A DNA stretch of 64,000 nt. Source: UBA3478 sp049596955 (GTDB lineage: Bacteria > Bacteroidota > Bacteroidia > Flavobacteriales > Flavobacteriaceae). The notes below the pieces were generated by a model. The model saw nothing but the letters and a program-made list of their open reading frames with translations. It searched no databases and was not told the origin of the DNA. Of this stretch, positions 9,198 through 17,621 are shown piece by piece. The stretch covers positions 1-64,000 of the forward strand of contig JBMYMD010000005.1 in the NCBI GenBank assembly GCA_049596955.1, in the 5' to 3' direction. Each line of letters begins with the position of its first letter. The stretch's first letter is position 1. Both the position numbers and the translations under genes were made by a program.

Positions 9198-9729
9198 TAT
9201 TCTTGTTTAAGTGTTGGTCGTATAACATCCCTGTACAGAGACAAATATTTCTATTCATTCGTTGCAAAACATCGAAGTTTATGCATGTCTGACATCCTTT
9301 CCAAAAGTCATCATCGTCTGTTAATGCGTCAAAAGTCACAGGCTTATATCCTAACTCATAATTGATTTTCATCACAGCAGCACCCGTGGTAATTCCAAAA
9401 ATCTTAGCGTTTGGAAATTTTTCCAAAGACAGGTCTAAAACAGCCTTCTTTATTTGTTTAGCCAATCCTCTTCCGCGAAAATCAGGATGCACAATTAAAC
9501 CCGAATGGGCTACAAAGTTTTTCTCACCCCATATTTCGATATAACAAAAGCCAGCGAATTTATCATCTTCTACAGCAATAACTGCATTTTGATTAGCCAT
9601 ACGCTGTTGGATGTATTCGGGAGATCTCAAAGCAATTCCAGTACCTCTTACCTTGGCAGAACTTTGAATGGTTTCACTGATTACTTCAGCAAAACGAAAA
9701 TGCGTTTTAGATGCGATTTGTATTTTCAT
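9187..9729 (-). CDS. GNAT acetyltransferase, candidate N-acylglutamate synthase
   Basis: First gene of the arginine operon, 180 residues. It has a GNAT fold: the acyl-CoA binding motif HPDFRGRGLAKQI at about 81-93, preceded by the beta strand VAHSGLIV. The operon lacks a recognisable argA or argJ, so this is the natural candidate for the first step, acylation of glutamate; that role is inferred from position. The C-terminus carries four cysteines in a CxxC...CxC pattern (C146, C149, C163, C165), which could bind a metal or be redox-active. It overlaps argG by 11 nt. Confidence 0.75.
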   Translation of the reverse strand: MKIQIASKTHFRFAEVISETIQSSAKVRGTGIALRSPEYIQQRMANQNAVIAVEDDKFAGFCYIEIWGEKNFVAHSGLIVHPDFRGRGLAKQIKKAVLDLSLEKFPNAKIFGITTGAAVMKINYELGYKPVTFDALTDDDDFWKGCQTCINFDVLQRMNRNICLCTGMLYDQHLNKNNEQ

Positions 9730-9779
9730 CGCGTTGAAAAAATTAAATTATACTATTGAAAAGAATTGAAACGAGAAGA

Positions 9780-9801
9780 GGAAGTGGACACACCTACTTC
9801 C
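9780..9801 (-). promoter_or_regulatory. Dyad between arginine leader ORF and operon (possible attenuator)
   Basis: Read on the minus strand, GGAAGT and ACTTCC flank an AGG...CC core, giving about 8 bp with one bulged A and a five-base loop. It lies 17 nt after the leader stop and about 50 nt before the GNAT start, and a pyrimidine-rich run follows. A CTTCC inside the leader's arginine codons could pair with GGAAG, so mutually exclusive structures are possible. The run of U is weak for a classical terminator. Confidence 0.45.
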
Positions 9802-9818
9802 AATAAATAAACACACCC

Positions 9819-9881
9819 TTACGGGCGACGGAAGCGCCGTGTATAGTTAGGGATAACAGTTATGTGTCTATTTTGTTTCAT
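9819..9881 (-). CDS. Arginine-rich leader peptide of the arg operon
   Basis: A 20-codon ORF starting at ATG 9881-9879 and ending at TAA 9821-9819, about 90 nt upstream of the first operon gene. Five of its 20 residues are arginine, and the last six codons before the stop read R-R-F-R-R-P (CGG CGC TTC CGT CGC CCG). This is the classical layout of a ribosome-stalling leader peptide that senses charged tRNA-Arg. A promoter-like stretch (TACTTTGC) ends about 10 nt before the ATG, so the ORF would lie at the very 5' end of the transcript. Expression has not been shown; the call rests on composition and position. Confidence 0.65.
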   Translation of the reverse strand: MKQNRHITVIPNYTRRFRRP

Positions 9882-10050
9882 TGCGCTGCAAAGTACATTA
9901 TAAAATTTCACCTTTGGCATACAAGCTTGATTTTTATCAATCTTAACTTAAAAACGTCAATTCTGTGAATATCTTATAAAATATTGCTCAAAAATAAAAC
10001 GATAAGTTAACCGTGGGCTCTTTCAACGGCCAATGGCTTATTTTTACGAT
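9882..10050. promoter_or_regulatory. Divergent promoter region between arg operon and epimerase gene
   Basis: This AT-rich stretch separates the arginine leader (- strand) from the epimerase (+ strand). A TACTTTGC sequence close to the TAnnTTTG -7 element ends about 10 nt before the leader ATG on the minus strand. No second ORF or riboswitch is visible. Confidence 0.35.
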
Positions 10051-11025
10051 ATGATTTTAATCACAGGTGGAACGGGTTTAGTAGGGGCGTATCTTATAGA
10101 GCAACTTTTGAAAGAAAATCACAAACTTCGTGTGCTCTACCGTACTGAAAAAAAAAGAGAACAACTTTTAGCTTTTTTAAAACGCAAAGACATCACCGAA
10201 ACACAAATACAACTTCTAGAATTTGTACAAGGCGATTTAGATTCTACAGCTGATCTTTTTGAAGCGACAAAATCAGTGCACTGCGTATTTCATTGTGCCG
10301 CATTGATATCATTCGATTCAAGATATCGAAAGCACCTCTTTAAAATCAATAGCAATGGAACAAGAGATCTCATCAACGCCTCAATTGAAAACAAGGTATC
10401 TAAATTTATTTACATCAGTTCGATCGCCGCTATGGATCAAGAACAACAAACAGATTACGGTAAATCAAAACAATTAGGCGAACTTGAGGTTTGGAGAGCA
10501 GGTCAAGAAGGTGTACAAACCTTTATCGTAAGACCTGGGGTTATCTTAGGCGCGGTTCCTTACACCCACCCACTGCGTCAACTTATTCGATCTGTTCAAA
10601 AAGGTATTTCCTATCGATTCCCAGGGAGTTCTGGATTTATTCACATCAGAACTGTAGTCGAGTGTTTACTGCAATTATACAGAACCGAATCTTTCATACA
10701 ACATCCATTAACCTTAGTCTCTACGAATAGCTCTTATAACGATGTAATCGAAATCATCAATACCAATTTAAATCGCCCTAGGGCAAAAAAAGAAATTTCA
10801 AAAAAATGGCTCATAGCTTTAGCCAGCATCATAGAAAATTCGAGTAAACTACTCGGTCTTAAATCTAGTCTCACTGTAAAATTGGTGCAAACCCTTTACC
10901 ATAAGGTGAACTACGAGACCACCAGCGAATTAGTACCTTTTAAGCAAATTAAAACACCTAATCTAAAAGAAATGTTAGACGATTTAATGGAGAGTGAACG
11001 CTATTTTCCCATGGTTCGAGATTGA
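10051..11025 (+). CDS. NAD(P)-dependent epimerase/dehydratase family protein
   Basis: Extended short-chain dehydrogenase. The Rossmann motif GGTGLVG lies at residues 6-12 after the chosen ATG, the conserved FHCAA at about 87, and the active-site tyrosine and lysine in DYGKSK near 145. The start at 10051 (MILITGG) places the Rossmann strand at the N-terminus as in the family; an in-frame ATG at 10033 would add six residues. It converges on and overlaps the DUF4296 gene by 25 nt. Related proteins are found beside the DUF4296-pyrC-GT2 group in flavobacteria. The substrate is unknown; a nucleotide-sugar or a membrane-linked metabolite is possible. Confidence 0.8.
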   Translation: MILITGGTGLVGAYLIEQLLKENHKLRVLYRTEKKREQLLAFLKRKDITETQIQLLEFVQGDLDSTADLFEATKSVHCVFHCAALISFDSRYRKHLFKINSNGTRDLINASIENKVSKFIYISSIAAMDQEQQTDYGKSKQLGELEVWRAGQEGVQTFIVRPGVILGAVPYTHPLRQLIRSVQKGISYRFPGSSGFIHIRTVVECLLQLYRTESFIQHPLTLVSTNSSYNDVIEIINTNLNRPRAKKEISKKWLIALASIIENSSKLLGLKSSLTVKLVQTLYHKVNYETTSELVPFKQIKTPNLKEMLDDLMESERYFPMVRD

Positions 11026-11366
11026 TTCTTTCTTGAATCGTTAATCTCATCTACCTTATTTTGCAATTTAATTTGAATACTGTCAAACATTTTGTCGTAC
11101 ACATCTGGTAGAGAGGCATAATACGTATTACTTTGACTTAAAGTAATACTATCGATTTCATATTTGTCGTACAAATATTGCATCATCTCAATATTTTGAT
11201 TTTTCAAGGTGGCCGGAGTCATATTGTTCAAAGCTGTTAAGACGGCTAAATCGTAATAAATCGCCAGCATTTTTTCTTGAGAAATCAAATTTTCAGGAGG
11301 TTGTTTCAAGGGTTCACTGCAGGAAACACAAAGTAGTATTGCTAAAATGAAAATCTTCTTAACCAT
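11001..11366 (-). CDS. DUF4296 lipoprotein
   Basis: A 121-residue secreted lipoprotein with a signal peptide and lipobox ending at Cys16 (LLCVSC). The mature part is helical and polar (LISQEKMLAIYYDLAV, then YDKYEIDSITLSQSNTYYAS), matching the DUF4296 family of flavobacteria. It follows pyrC by 1 nt on the same strand and is probably cotranscribed. Its function is unknown. Confidence 0.8.
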   Translation of the reverse strand: MVKKIFILAILLCVSCSEPLKQPPENLISQEKMLAIYYDLAVLTALNNMTPATLKNQNIEMMQYLYDKYEIDSITLSQSNTYYASLPDVYDKMFDSIQIKLQNKVDEINDSRKNQSRTMGK

Positions 11367-11367
11367 A

Positions 11368-12708
11368 TTAATTCCGATTAAAACTTAGGCGCTCTACCAT
11401 AGGTCTAGTTACAAAAGAACCATTTTTAAAAGCAAGCGTACCATTCACCCATACCTGCTCAATACTCGAACTAAATTCATGACCTTCAAATGGAGACCAG
11501 CCACAGTGATACCATAAATTATCTTGAGCTACACGATGAGTCTTATTCAAATCTACGACGACCAAATCTGCTTTATAACCTTCTTTGATATACCCTCTGT
11601 CTTTTAAACTGAAGAGTTCTGCCGGATTGTTACACATCTTTTTTACAATAAAAGGCAAGCCCAAGTTACGTTCTTTGACTTGATCTATCAGTGCTTGTAA
11701 CGCGTGTTGCACTAAAGGCCCACCAGAAGGGGCGTTGAGATAGGGATTTTTCTTTTCTTCAAGGGTATGTGGCGCGTGATCTGTTGCAATAACATCAATA
11801 GCTCCTTCTTCTAAAGCCTTCCATAAAGCCTCCTTGTCATTAGCCGTTTTAACTGCTGGATTCCACTTGATTAGACTTTGTTTAGTTTGATAATCGGCGT
11901 CTGTAAACCACAGGTGATGAATACAAGCTTCAGCTGTAATTTTCTTCTTAGATAAGGGTAAATCTGAACGAAATAACTCGAGTTCTTTTGCTGTAGACAG
12001 ATGAAAAATATGTAGGCGAGCACCTGTTTTTTGGGCAAGAGAAACCGCCTGAGAAGAAGACAGATAACAAGCTTCTTCTGAGCGTATTAGAGGATGATCT
12101 GAAAATGGAATATTAGAGCCGTATTTGGCGATTGCTTTTTCTGTGTTTTCTCGAATTGTTTGTTCGTCTTCACAATGTGCTGCAATCACATGAGGAGTCG
12201 AAGAAAATATGGCTTCAATAACCTCGAGTTTATCGACCAGCATATTACCCGTAGAAGATCCCAAAAATAATTTTACGCCGGCACATGCGTCTAACGGAAG
12301 TCTTTTAATCAACTCTAAATTATCATTTGTACCACCAAAGAAAAATGAATAATTCACCCATGAAGTCGATTTTGCCCGCTCGAATTTATCTTCTAAAGCT
12401 TCAAAAGTAGTGGTTTGTGGATTGGTATTAGGCTGTTCCATAAATGAGGTGATTCCACCTGCTAATGCCGCCTTACTTTCAGTTGCTATACTCCCTTTAT
12501 GCGTTAGGCCTGGTTCTCTAAAATGCACCTGATCATCGATGAGTCCCGGTAGTAAATACTTTCCCGACAAATCGATAACATTCGCGTGAACATCCGTTAT
12601 AGAGCGCTCTATTTTTAAAATAATGTCATCCTCGATTAGAACATCCGACTCCACTATTTTTTCTGCAGATACAATTTGGGCATTTTTTAAAAGCTTACGC
12701 CTAGCCAT
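11368..12708 (-). CDS. pyrC: Dihydroorotase
   Basis: Amidohydrolase closing carbamoyl-aspartate to dihydroorotate in pyrimidine synthesis; 446 residues, the class I long form. The first metal site normally reads HxH, but here it is QVHFREPG at 60-67, so one histidine is glutamine. The bridging lysine region GVKLFLGSS (near 143), AAHCED (near 175), FHLSTAKEL (near 233) and ATDHAPH (near 308) are present. The Gln seems usual for Bacteroidota and may not abolish activity. It overlaps the GT2 gene upstream by 8 nt and precedes DUF4296. Confidence 0.88.
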   Translation of the reverse strand: MARRKLLKNAQIVSAEKIVESDVLIEDDIILKIERSITDVHANVIDLSGKYLLPGLIDDQVHFREPGLTHKGSIATESKAALAGGITSFMEQPNTNPQTTTFEALEDKFERAKSTSWVNYSFFFGGTNDNLELIKRLPLDACAGVKLFLGSSTGNMLVDKLEVIEAIFSSTPHVIAAHCEDEQTIRENTEKAIAKYGSNIPFSDHPLIRSEEACYLSSSQAVSLAQKTGARLHIFHLSTAKELELFRSDLPLSKKKITAEACIHHLWFTDADYQTKQSLIKWNPAVKTANDKEALWKALEEGAIDVIATDHAPHTLEEKKNPYLNAPSGGPLVQHALQALIDQVKERNLGLPFIVKKMCNNPAELFSLKDRGYIKEGYKADLVVVDLNKTHRVAQDNLWYHCGWSPFEGHEFSSSIEQVWVNGTLAFKNGSFVTRPMVERLSFNRN

Positions 12709-13438
12709 GATAAAACTTGTTTTTGTTAAAAATACTGTTGAACCTCATCTTGATCACACCCAAAATCGCTTCCCAAACAATTCCTTTACTCATTTTAGAA
12801 TGACCTCTAACTCTATCGGTAAATACAATACTTACCTCTTTTAATTTTTTCTTGGCCTTGTAAATTCTATACTTCATTTCGATTTGAAAGGCATAACCCA
12901 CGAATTGAACGGCGTCTAATTCTATAGCGTTCAATGCAGAACTCCTATAACACACGAAGCCTGCTGTAGGGTCATTAACAGGCATTCCCGTAATTATTTT
13001 GACATAGAATGAAGCCCCATAAGACAGCAAAATTCGAGATAAAGGCCAGTTCACAACATTTACACCTTTGGTATATCTACTTCCAATTGACATGTCAGCC
13101 CCCTCTTCACAAGCCTGTTTCAGACGAATTAAATCAGCAGGTGTATGCGAAAAGTCAGCATCCATTTCAAAAATAAAGTCATAGTTATTTTGAAGTGCCC
13201 ATTTAAATCCGTGAATGTAGGCCGTTCCTAATCCAGATTTTTCTTTTCGAACTTCGAGATGCAAATTTCCTTTAAACTCTGCCTGAAGTTCTCTTACCTT
13301 ATCTGCTGTTCCGTCAGGAGAATTGTCATCGACAATGAGAATGTGATAACCCTGACCTAAGTCTACAACCGCGCGAATAATGGCTTCAACATTTTCAATC
13401 TCATTATAGGTGGGAATAATCACAAGATCTAGACTCAT
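12701..13438 (-). CDS. Polyprenyl-phosphate mannosyltransferase (DPM1-like GT2)
   Basis: Family 2 glycosyltransferase that moves a sugar, usually mannose, from a nucleotide to a polyprenyl phosphate at the inner membrane. VIIPTYNE at residues 5-12, VDDNSPDGTA near 36-45 and the DxD-type DADFSH near 94-99 are visible. The start at 13438 (MSLDLVIIP) fits the fold; an upstream in-frame ATG at 13480 would add 14 residues. Its polyprenyl-linked product would suit the divergently encoded GT39-like enzyme 85 nt away. It overlaps pyrC by 8 nt. Confidence 0.85.
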   Translation of the reverse strand: MSLDLVIIPTYNEIENVEAIIRAVVDLGQGYHILIVDDNSPDGTADKVRELQAEFKGNLHLEVRKEKSGLGTAYIHGFKWALQNNYDFIFEMDADFSHTPADLIRLKQACEEGADMSIGSRYTKGVNVVNWPLSRILLSYGASFYVKIITGMPVNDPTAGFVCYRSSALNAIELDAVQFVGYAFQIEMKYRIYKAKKKLKEVSIVFTDRVRGHSKMSKGIVWEAILGVIKMRFNSIFNKNKFYHG

Positions 13439-13522
13439 AGGAGGGATATTGATTGACAAAAATACTCTTTTATCATGCATAAATTAAACAGGCGCATGTT
13501 TTAAAATCTTAATTTTGATATT

Positions 13523-15154
13523 ATGCAGTCCACATCAAGCACAACAACCAAACTGTTTGTAATTCTCCTCATTATTCTCGGTCTACTTAATTTTATTCAA
13601 GCCTTTGCTACAGGTTTACTTTTTGATGAGGCTTACTATTGGTATTACGCTCAGCAACTCGAATGGGGCTATTTTGACCACCCTCCTATGGTGGCTTGGA
13701 TTATAGCTTCTTCAAACTTTATACAAGGAGAGCTTGGCGTACGACTCTTATTCATAGGATTGCACTTAGGCAGCATAGCGCTTTTGTACGACACGCTTCA
13801 AAGCGATACTCGTATTAAACCTTTATACTTTTTGGGATTGTTGCTTTGTTTTCCGCTCTTTCAGTACTACGGATTTTTGGCACTCCCAGACAGTCCTTTT
13901 TTGTTTTTTACTGCACTTTTTTTCTGGGCTTATCGCCGTTTTTTAAGCCAAGAAGACTACATAATGCCTTTTGTTTTAGGAATCAGTATGGCCGGAATGA
14001 TGTATTCAAAATACTATGGTTTTTTACTCATATTTGGAGTGTTGTTTTCCAACTTGAATCTCCTCAAAAACAGAAGAGCTTGGCTCGCCTTAATCTTTAG
14101 TGTTCTGCTTTACACTCCGCATTTGATGTGGCAAATTGAAACAAATTTCGAGAGCCTCCTTTTTCATTTGAATGAGCGTCCAAATCACGCTTACAATTTC
14201 AGTGAATTTACTCTAGGCTATTTCTTAAATGTGCTCACTGTTTTTGGTCTTATGGGTATTTTAATTTTTCCCTTAAGCCTAAAGGAACCTAAAACAGATT
14301 TATTCAAAAAAGCGGCGTGGTATGCCGCTCTATTTGTTATCTGCTTTTTTTTCCTTTCGAGCTTTTCAAAAAAAACACAGGCGCAGTGGTTTTTACCGAT
14401 TGTCATTCCCCTCTTTTTATTGACATACCAGTCCACGGAACATAAATTAGAACAAAAAAAATACCTGCGAATTTTACTTTTGAGCAATTTGATTATTCTA
14501 TGCGTTGGAAGATTGTTTTTAGCTTTTGAAAATTTAAGCCCAATTTCTCTCGAAACGCACGGACATTCTAAATGGGTTAACGCTCTTGCTCAAAAAGCTG
14601 GCGATAAACCTGTTTTGTTCAAAAATTCATATCAACGCGCATCTATCTACCAGTTCTATAGCGGTCACAAGGCCTCCTCCTTAAACGAAATACGCTATCG
14701 AAATAATCAATACGGCCTAAGAGGTTACAGAGAATTTCGTGAGGCTAAAGAGGTTATTTTAATTGAAAAAACAAGCTCCAATGCCTTCGATAGTACAGCG
14801 TATAAAGACAATTCTCTTTTTTATTTAAAATATTTAAAGCAACCTCGAATTTATGGAAAGCTCGAATGGAAGTATGAAAATGGCAGCTTAAGTCTTCATA
14901 ATGAGCATCCCTTTGCTATAGCACTTGAGGATTTTGAATTAAACTTGGCGAGACTTAACACTAATAAAGAGTTTCTGGGAGCTGAAACAGTTTCCAATTT
15001 TCAATTTGAACAAGGCTTAATTGAGCCCGGTCAAACACTAGAAGTTAATAGTGCATTTTTGAGGAACATTAAACATTCTCCATTTTTTAAACTAAGCTTA
15101 ACATTTGATGGTTTACCCACCAATATTCAAGGTTTATCTCTTAAAAATCAATAG
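13523..15154 (+). CDS. GT39/ArnT-like membrane glycosyltransferase
   Basis: A 543-residue polytopic protein with a first membrane segment at about 10-27 and some ten further hydrophobic segments up to about residue 335, then a soluble tail of about 200 residues. The first loop has DEAYYW and GYFDHPP, the acidic signature of GT-C enzymes such as ArnT and PMT. These use polyprenyl-phosphate sugars on the periplasmic face. The divergent DPM1-like gene could supply the donor, so protein or lipid glycosylation is likely. The acceptor is unknown. Confidence 0.82.
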   Translation: MQSTSSTTTKLFVILLIILGLLNFIQAFATGLLFDEAYYWYYAQQLEWGYFDHPPMVAWIIASSNFIQGELGVRLLFIGLHLGSIALLYDTLQSDTRIKPLYFLGLLLCFPLFQYYGFLALPDSPFLFFTALFFWAYRRFLSQEDYIMPFVLGISMAGMMYSKYYGFLLIFGVLFSNLNLLKNRRAWLALIFSVLLYTPHLMWQIETNFESLLFHLNERPNHAYNFSEFTLGYFLNVLTVFGLMGILIFPLSLKEPKTDLFKKAAWYAALFVICFFFLSSFSKKTQAQWFLPIVIPLFLLTYQSTEHKLEQKKYLRILLLSNLIILCVGRLFLAFENLSPISLETHGHSKWVNALAQKAGDKPVLFKNSYQRASIYQFYSGHKASSLNEIRYRNNQYGLRGYREFREAKEVILIEKTSSNAFDSTAYKDNSLFYLKYLKQPRIYGKLEWKYENGSLSLHNEHPFAIALEDFELNLARLNTNKEFLGAETVSNFQFEQGLIEPGQTLEVNSAFLRNIKHSPFFKLSLTFDGLPTNIQGLSLKNQ

Positions 15155-15265
15155 TTAAGCCTTTCTAGATTTACTTTTCTATTGTCTACCTATGAATTAT
15201 TTCTATCTTTGCCCTCTCAAATTAAAACAAGTCGTTTAAAGCTTGTTTAAAAGCGGATGTTAGGT

Positions 15266-16012
15266 ATGAAAGTGAAAACGATCTTGGTATCTCAGCCAGA
15301 ACCGAAAGTAGAAAATTCTCCCTATGCAAAGCTCATAGAAAAAGAGAATATTAAAGTTGATTTCAGACCCTTCATTCATGTCGAAGGAGCTAGCGCAAAA
15401 GAGGTTAGAACTCAAAAAGTAGACCTCAATGACTTCACAGCAATTATTTTGACTTCAAGAAATGCAGTTGATCACTTCTTTCGGTTAGCAGAAGAAATGA
15501 GGTTTAAGGTTCCTGATACCATGAAGTATTTCTGTCAATCTGAGGCTGTGGCCTACTACCTTCAAAAATATGTGGTCTACAGAAAGCGTAAAATTTATGT
15601 TGGGGAACGCTTATTTTCTGATTTAACTGCTCATTTTAAAAAGTACAAAAACGAAAAGTTTTTACTTCCATCCTCAGATGTACTAAAGCCAGATGTTCCA
15701 AAAACTTTAGATGAACTTCAACTCAATTGGACTAGAGGTGTTTTTTACAAGACTGTGATAAGTGATTTATCTGATCTTAGAGACGTCTATTATGATGTTT
15801 TAGTTTTCTTTAGCCCATCGGGAATAGAAAGTTTACTTAAAAACTTTCCAGACTTTGAACAGAACAATACGCGTATTGCCGTTTTCGGAAATAGCACCGT
15901 AAAAGCAGCTTCTGACGCAGGGCTTAGAATTGACATCAAAGCACCTACTCCCGAAACACCTTCTATGACCATGGCGATTCAGAAGTATGTCAACCAGGTG
16001 AATAAGTCTTAA
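15266..16012 (+). CDS. hemD: Uroporphyrinogen-III synthase
   Basis: Cyclises hydroxymethylbilane to uroporphyrinogen III in heme synthesis. The 248-residue protein matches the two-lobed HemD fold: an N-terminal KTILVSQPEP strand, IILTSRNAVDHFF near 64-76, and FFSPSGIESLL with VFGNSTVKAA in the C-terminal half. HemD sequences are poorly conserved, so the call depends on these blocks. ATG 15266 (MKVKTILVS) is preferred over ATG 15257, three codons upstream. It converges on and overlaps the DUF423 gene by 23 nt. Confidence 0.85.
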   Translation: MKVKTILVSQPEPKVENSPYAKLIEKENIKVDFRPFIHVEGASAKEVRTQKVDLNDFTAIILTSRNAVDHFFRLAEEMRFKVPDTMKYFCQSEAVAYYLQKYVVYRKRKIYVGERLFSDLTAHFKKYKNEKFLLPSSDVLKPDVPKTLDELQLNWTRGVFYKTVISDLSDLRDVYYDVLVFFSPSGIESLLKNFPDFEQNNTRIAVFGNSTVKAASDAGLRIDIKAPTPETPSMTMAIQKYVNQVNKS

Positions 16013-16376
16013 TCTTATAAGCGGTATAAAACCAAGCGAAAATTAAAAGACTCCCACCTATAGGAGTAACAGGTCCTAAAAAGCCCAAGTCAAGACCAAA
16101 AACATCTTGCAGACTCAAAAGGTATATGCTTCCACTAAATAGCAGTAATCCTGTATAGATAAGCAAGGCTATTCTCTTTTTGTCTTTTTCTTCTACACGT
16201 GGAATGAGCGATAGGATCATTAAGAAAAAAACGTGATAGTATTGATATCTGAGTCCGGTTTCAAAACTAGCCAACTGATCTACACTTAGTAATTTTTCCA
16301 ATAAATGAGCTCCAAAGGCACCCAAAACAACCGTCAATCCACCCAAAATAAACGTGAAGTACAGTCTTTTACTCAT
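15990..16376 (-). CDS. DUF423 membrane protein
   Basis: A 128-residue inner-membrane protein with four hydrophobic segments (about 7-25, 44-60, 69-87 and 100-120). It has the family hallmarks LGAFGAHLLE near 17-26 and a C-terminal TPIGGSLLIFAW block. Members are small YwdK/YgdD-type proteins of unknown function. The gene is divergent from lrp and converges on hemD. Confidence 0.88.
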   Translation of the reverse strand: MSKRLYFTFILGGLTVVLGAFGAHLLEKLLSVDQLASFETGLRYQYYHVFFLMILSLIPRVEEKDKKRIALLIYTGLLLFSGSIYLLSLQDVFGLDLGFLGPVTPIGGSLLIFAWFYTAYKIKTYSPG

Positions 16377-16424
16377 GAGCCATAATTATCTATTAAATTC
16401 GTATTAAAGATAAGAGATTAAGCC

Positions 16425-16907
16425 ATGAAACAAGCATCAGAACACAATCAAGAAGTGGTTAAGCTTGACGGAATTGACAAGCAAATACTAAATCATCTCA
16501 TGACAGATGCTAGAAAACCTATCTTGGAAATAGCACGAAAAATTGGTATTTCTGGAGCAGCCATACACCAACGCTTAAAGAAACTAGAAAACGCTGGACT
16601 GATCGAAGGTTCTAAATTTATTATAAATACCAAACGACTTGGTTATACAACCATGGCCTATATCGGAATTTTTCTCGATAAGGCGATGAATAATCCTAAA
16701 GCGGTTAAAGACTTAGAGGCCATTCCAGAGGTGTTAGAATGCCATTATACGACAGGGAATTGGTCCATACTAATTAAAGTACTCTGTAGAGACAACGAAC
16801 ATTTGATGTCTATACTAAACAACCAAATTCAAAGAATTGAGGGGGTTTCTAGGACAGAAACTTTTATATCACTCAATCAACAAATAGACAGACAAATAAG
16901 TATTTAA
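16425..16907 (+). CDS. Lrp/AsnC-family transcriptional regulator
   Basis: A 160-residue regulator with an N-terminal winged helix-turn-helix (LDGIDKQILNHLMTDARK, then IARKIGISGAAIHQRLKKLE) and a C-terminal RAM ligand-binding domain from about residue 75. These proteins form octamers that bind amino acids. The immediate neighbours do not identify its targets. It sits alone between a divergent DUF423 gene and a convergent protease. Confidence 0.93.
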   Translation: MKQASEHNQEVVKLDGIDKQILNHLMTDARKPILEIARKIGISGAAIHQRLKKLENAGLIEGSKFIINTKRLGYTTMAYIGIFLDKAMNNPKAVKDLEAIPEVLECHYTTGNWSILIKVLCRDNEHLMSILNNQIQRIEGVSRTETFISLNQQIDRQISI

Positions 16908-16913
16908 GATAAA

Positions 16914-17609
16914 TTAATCTCTGCTACCTAAGATTTGGATTGCCCAATACAAGAGTGAAGCTAAAGCACCTAAGGCGGCAACAACGTAGGTTCGAGCGGC
17001 CCATTTGAGCGCATCTTTAGCCATCTTCAACTCACTTTGTTCAAGCATATTGGCGTTCTCCAACCAGAGTAAAGCTCTTTTACTCGCATCGTATTCTACC
17101 GGAAGCGTCACAAAACTAAAAGCGGTAGCCATTGCCATCAATAATAAACCGATTATAGAGATGAGAAATCCTAATTGCCCTCCTCCTGAGGCCATTAAAA
17201 CAATGCCCGCAAAAATGATCCATGTAGAGAGTCCTGAAGCTACAGAAACCACAGGGACCATTTGTGATCGCATTTGCAACCAAGAATAAGATTTGGCATG
17301 CTGTACAGCGTGGCCTACCTCATGAGCTGCAACAGCAGCCGCGGATGCTGATCTTTGACTGTATACTCCCTCACTGAGGTTTACTGTTTTATTTTTAGGA
17401 TTGTAGTGGTCAGTGAGCATTCCAGGAGTTGAAATAACTTTGACATCGTGTATGCCGTGATCATCAAGCATTTTCTGAGCAATTTCTGCTCCACTCATTC
17501 CATTCGCCAATCTGATTTTACCGTACTTATTAAACTTGTATTTAAGTCGCTGCGAAACCAGGCCACTTGCGATGGCTATTCCAAATAATAAAATGTAATA
17601 ATCAGCCAT
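16914..17609 (-). CDS. Zinc metallopeptidase, YugP/DUF2268-like membrane protease
   Basis: A 231-residue inner-membrane protease. An N-terminal membrane segment (4-19) is followed by a zinc site HEVGH at 96-100 and a third acidic ligand region further on. Two more hydrophobic segments lie near 117-160 and one at the C-terminus. It matches the neutral zinc metallopeptidase family (PF04298 type) represented by B. subtilis YugP. The substrate is unknown. It follows leuS by 12 nt on the same strand and is probably cotranscribed. Confidence 0.85.
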   Translation of the reverse strand: MADYYILLFGIAIASGLVSQRLKYKFNKYGKIRLANGMSGAEIAQKMLDDHGIHDVKVISTPGMLTDHYNPKNKTVNLSEGVYSQRSASAAAVAAHEVGHAVQHAKSYSWLQMRSQMVPVVSVASGLSTWIIFAGIVLMASGGGQLGFLISIIGLLLMAMATAFSFVTLPVEYDASKRALLWLENANMLEQSELKMAKDALKWAARTYVVAALGALASLLYWAIQILGSRD

Positions 17610-17621
17610 AATTATGTGCGT

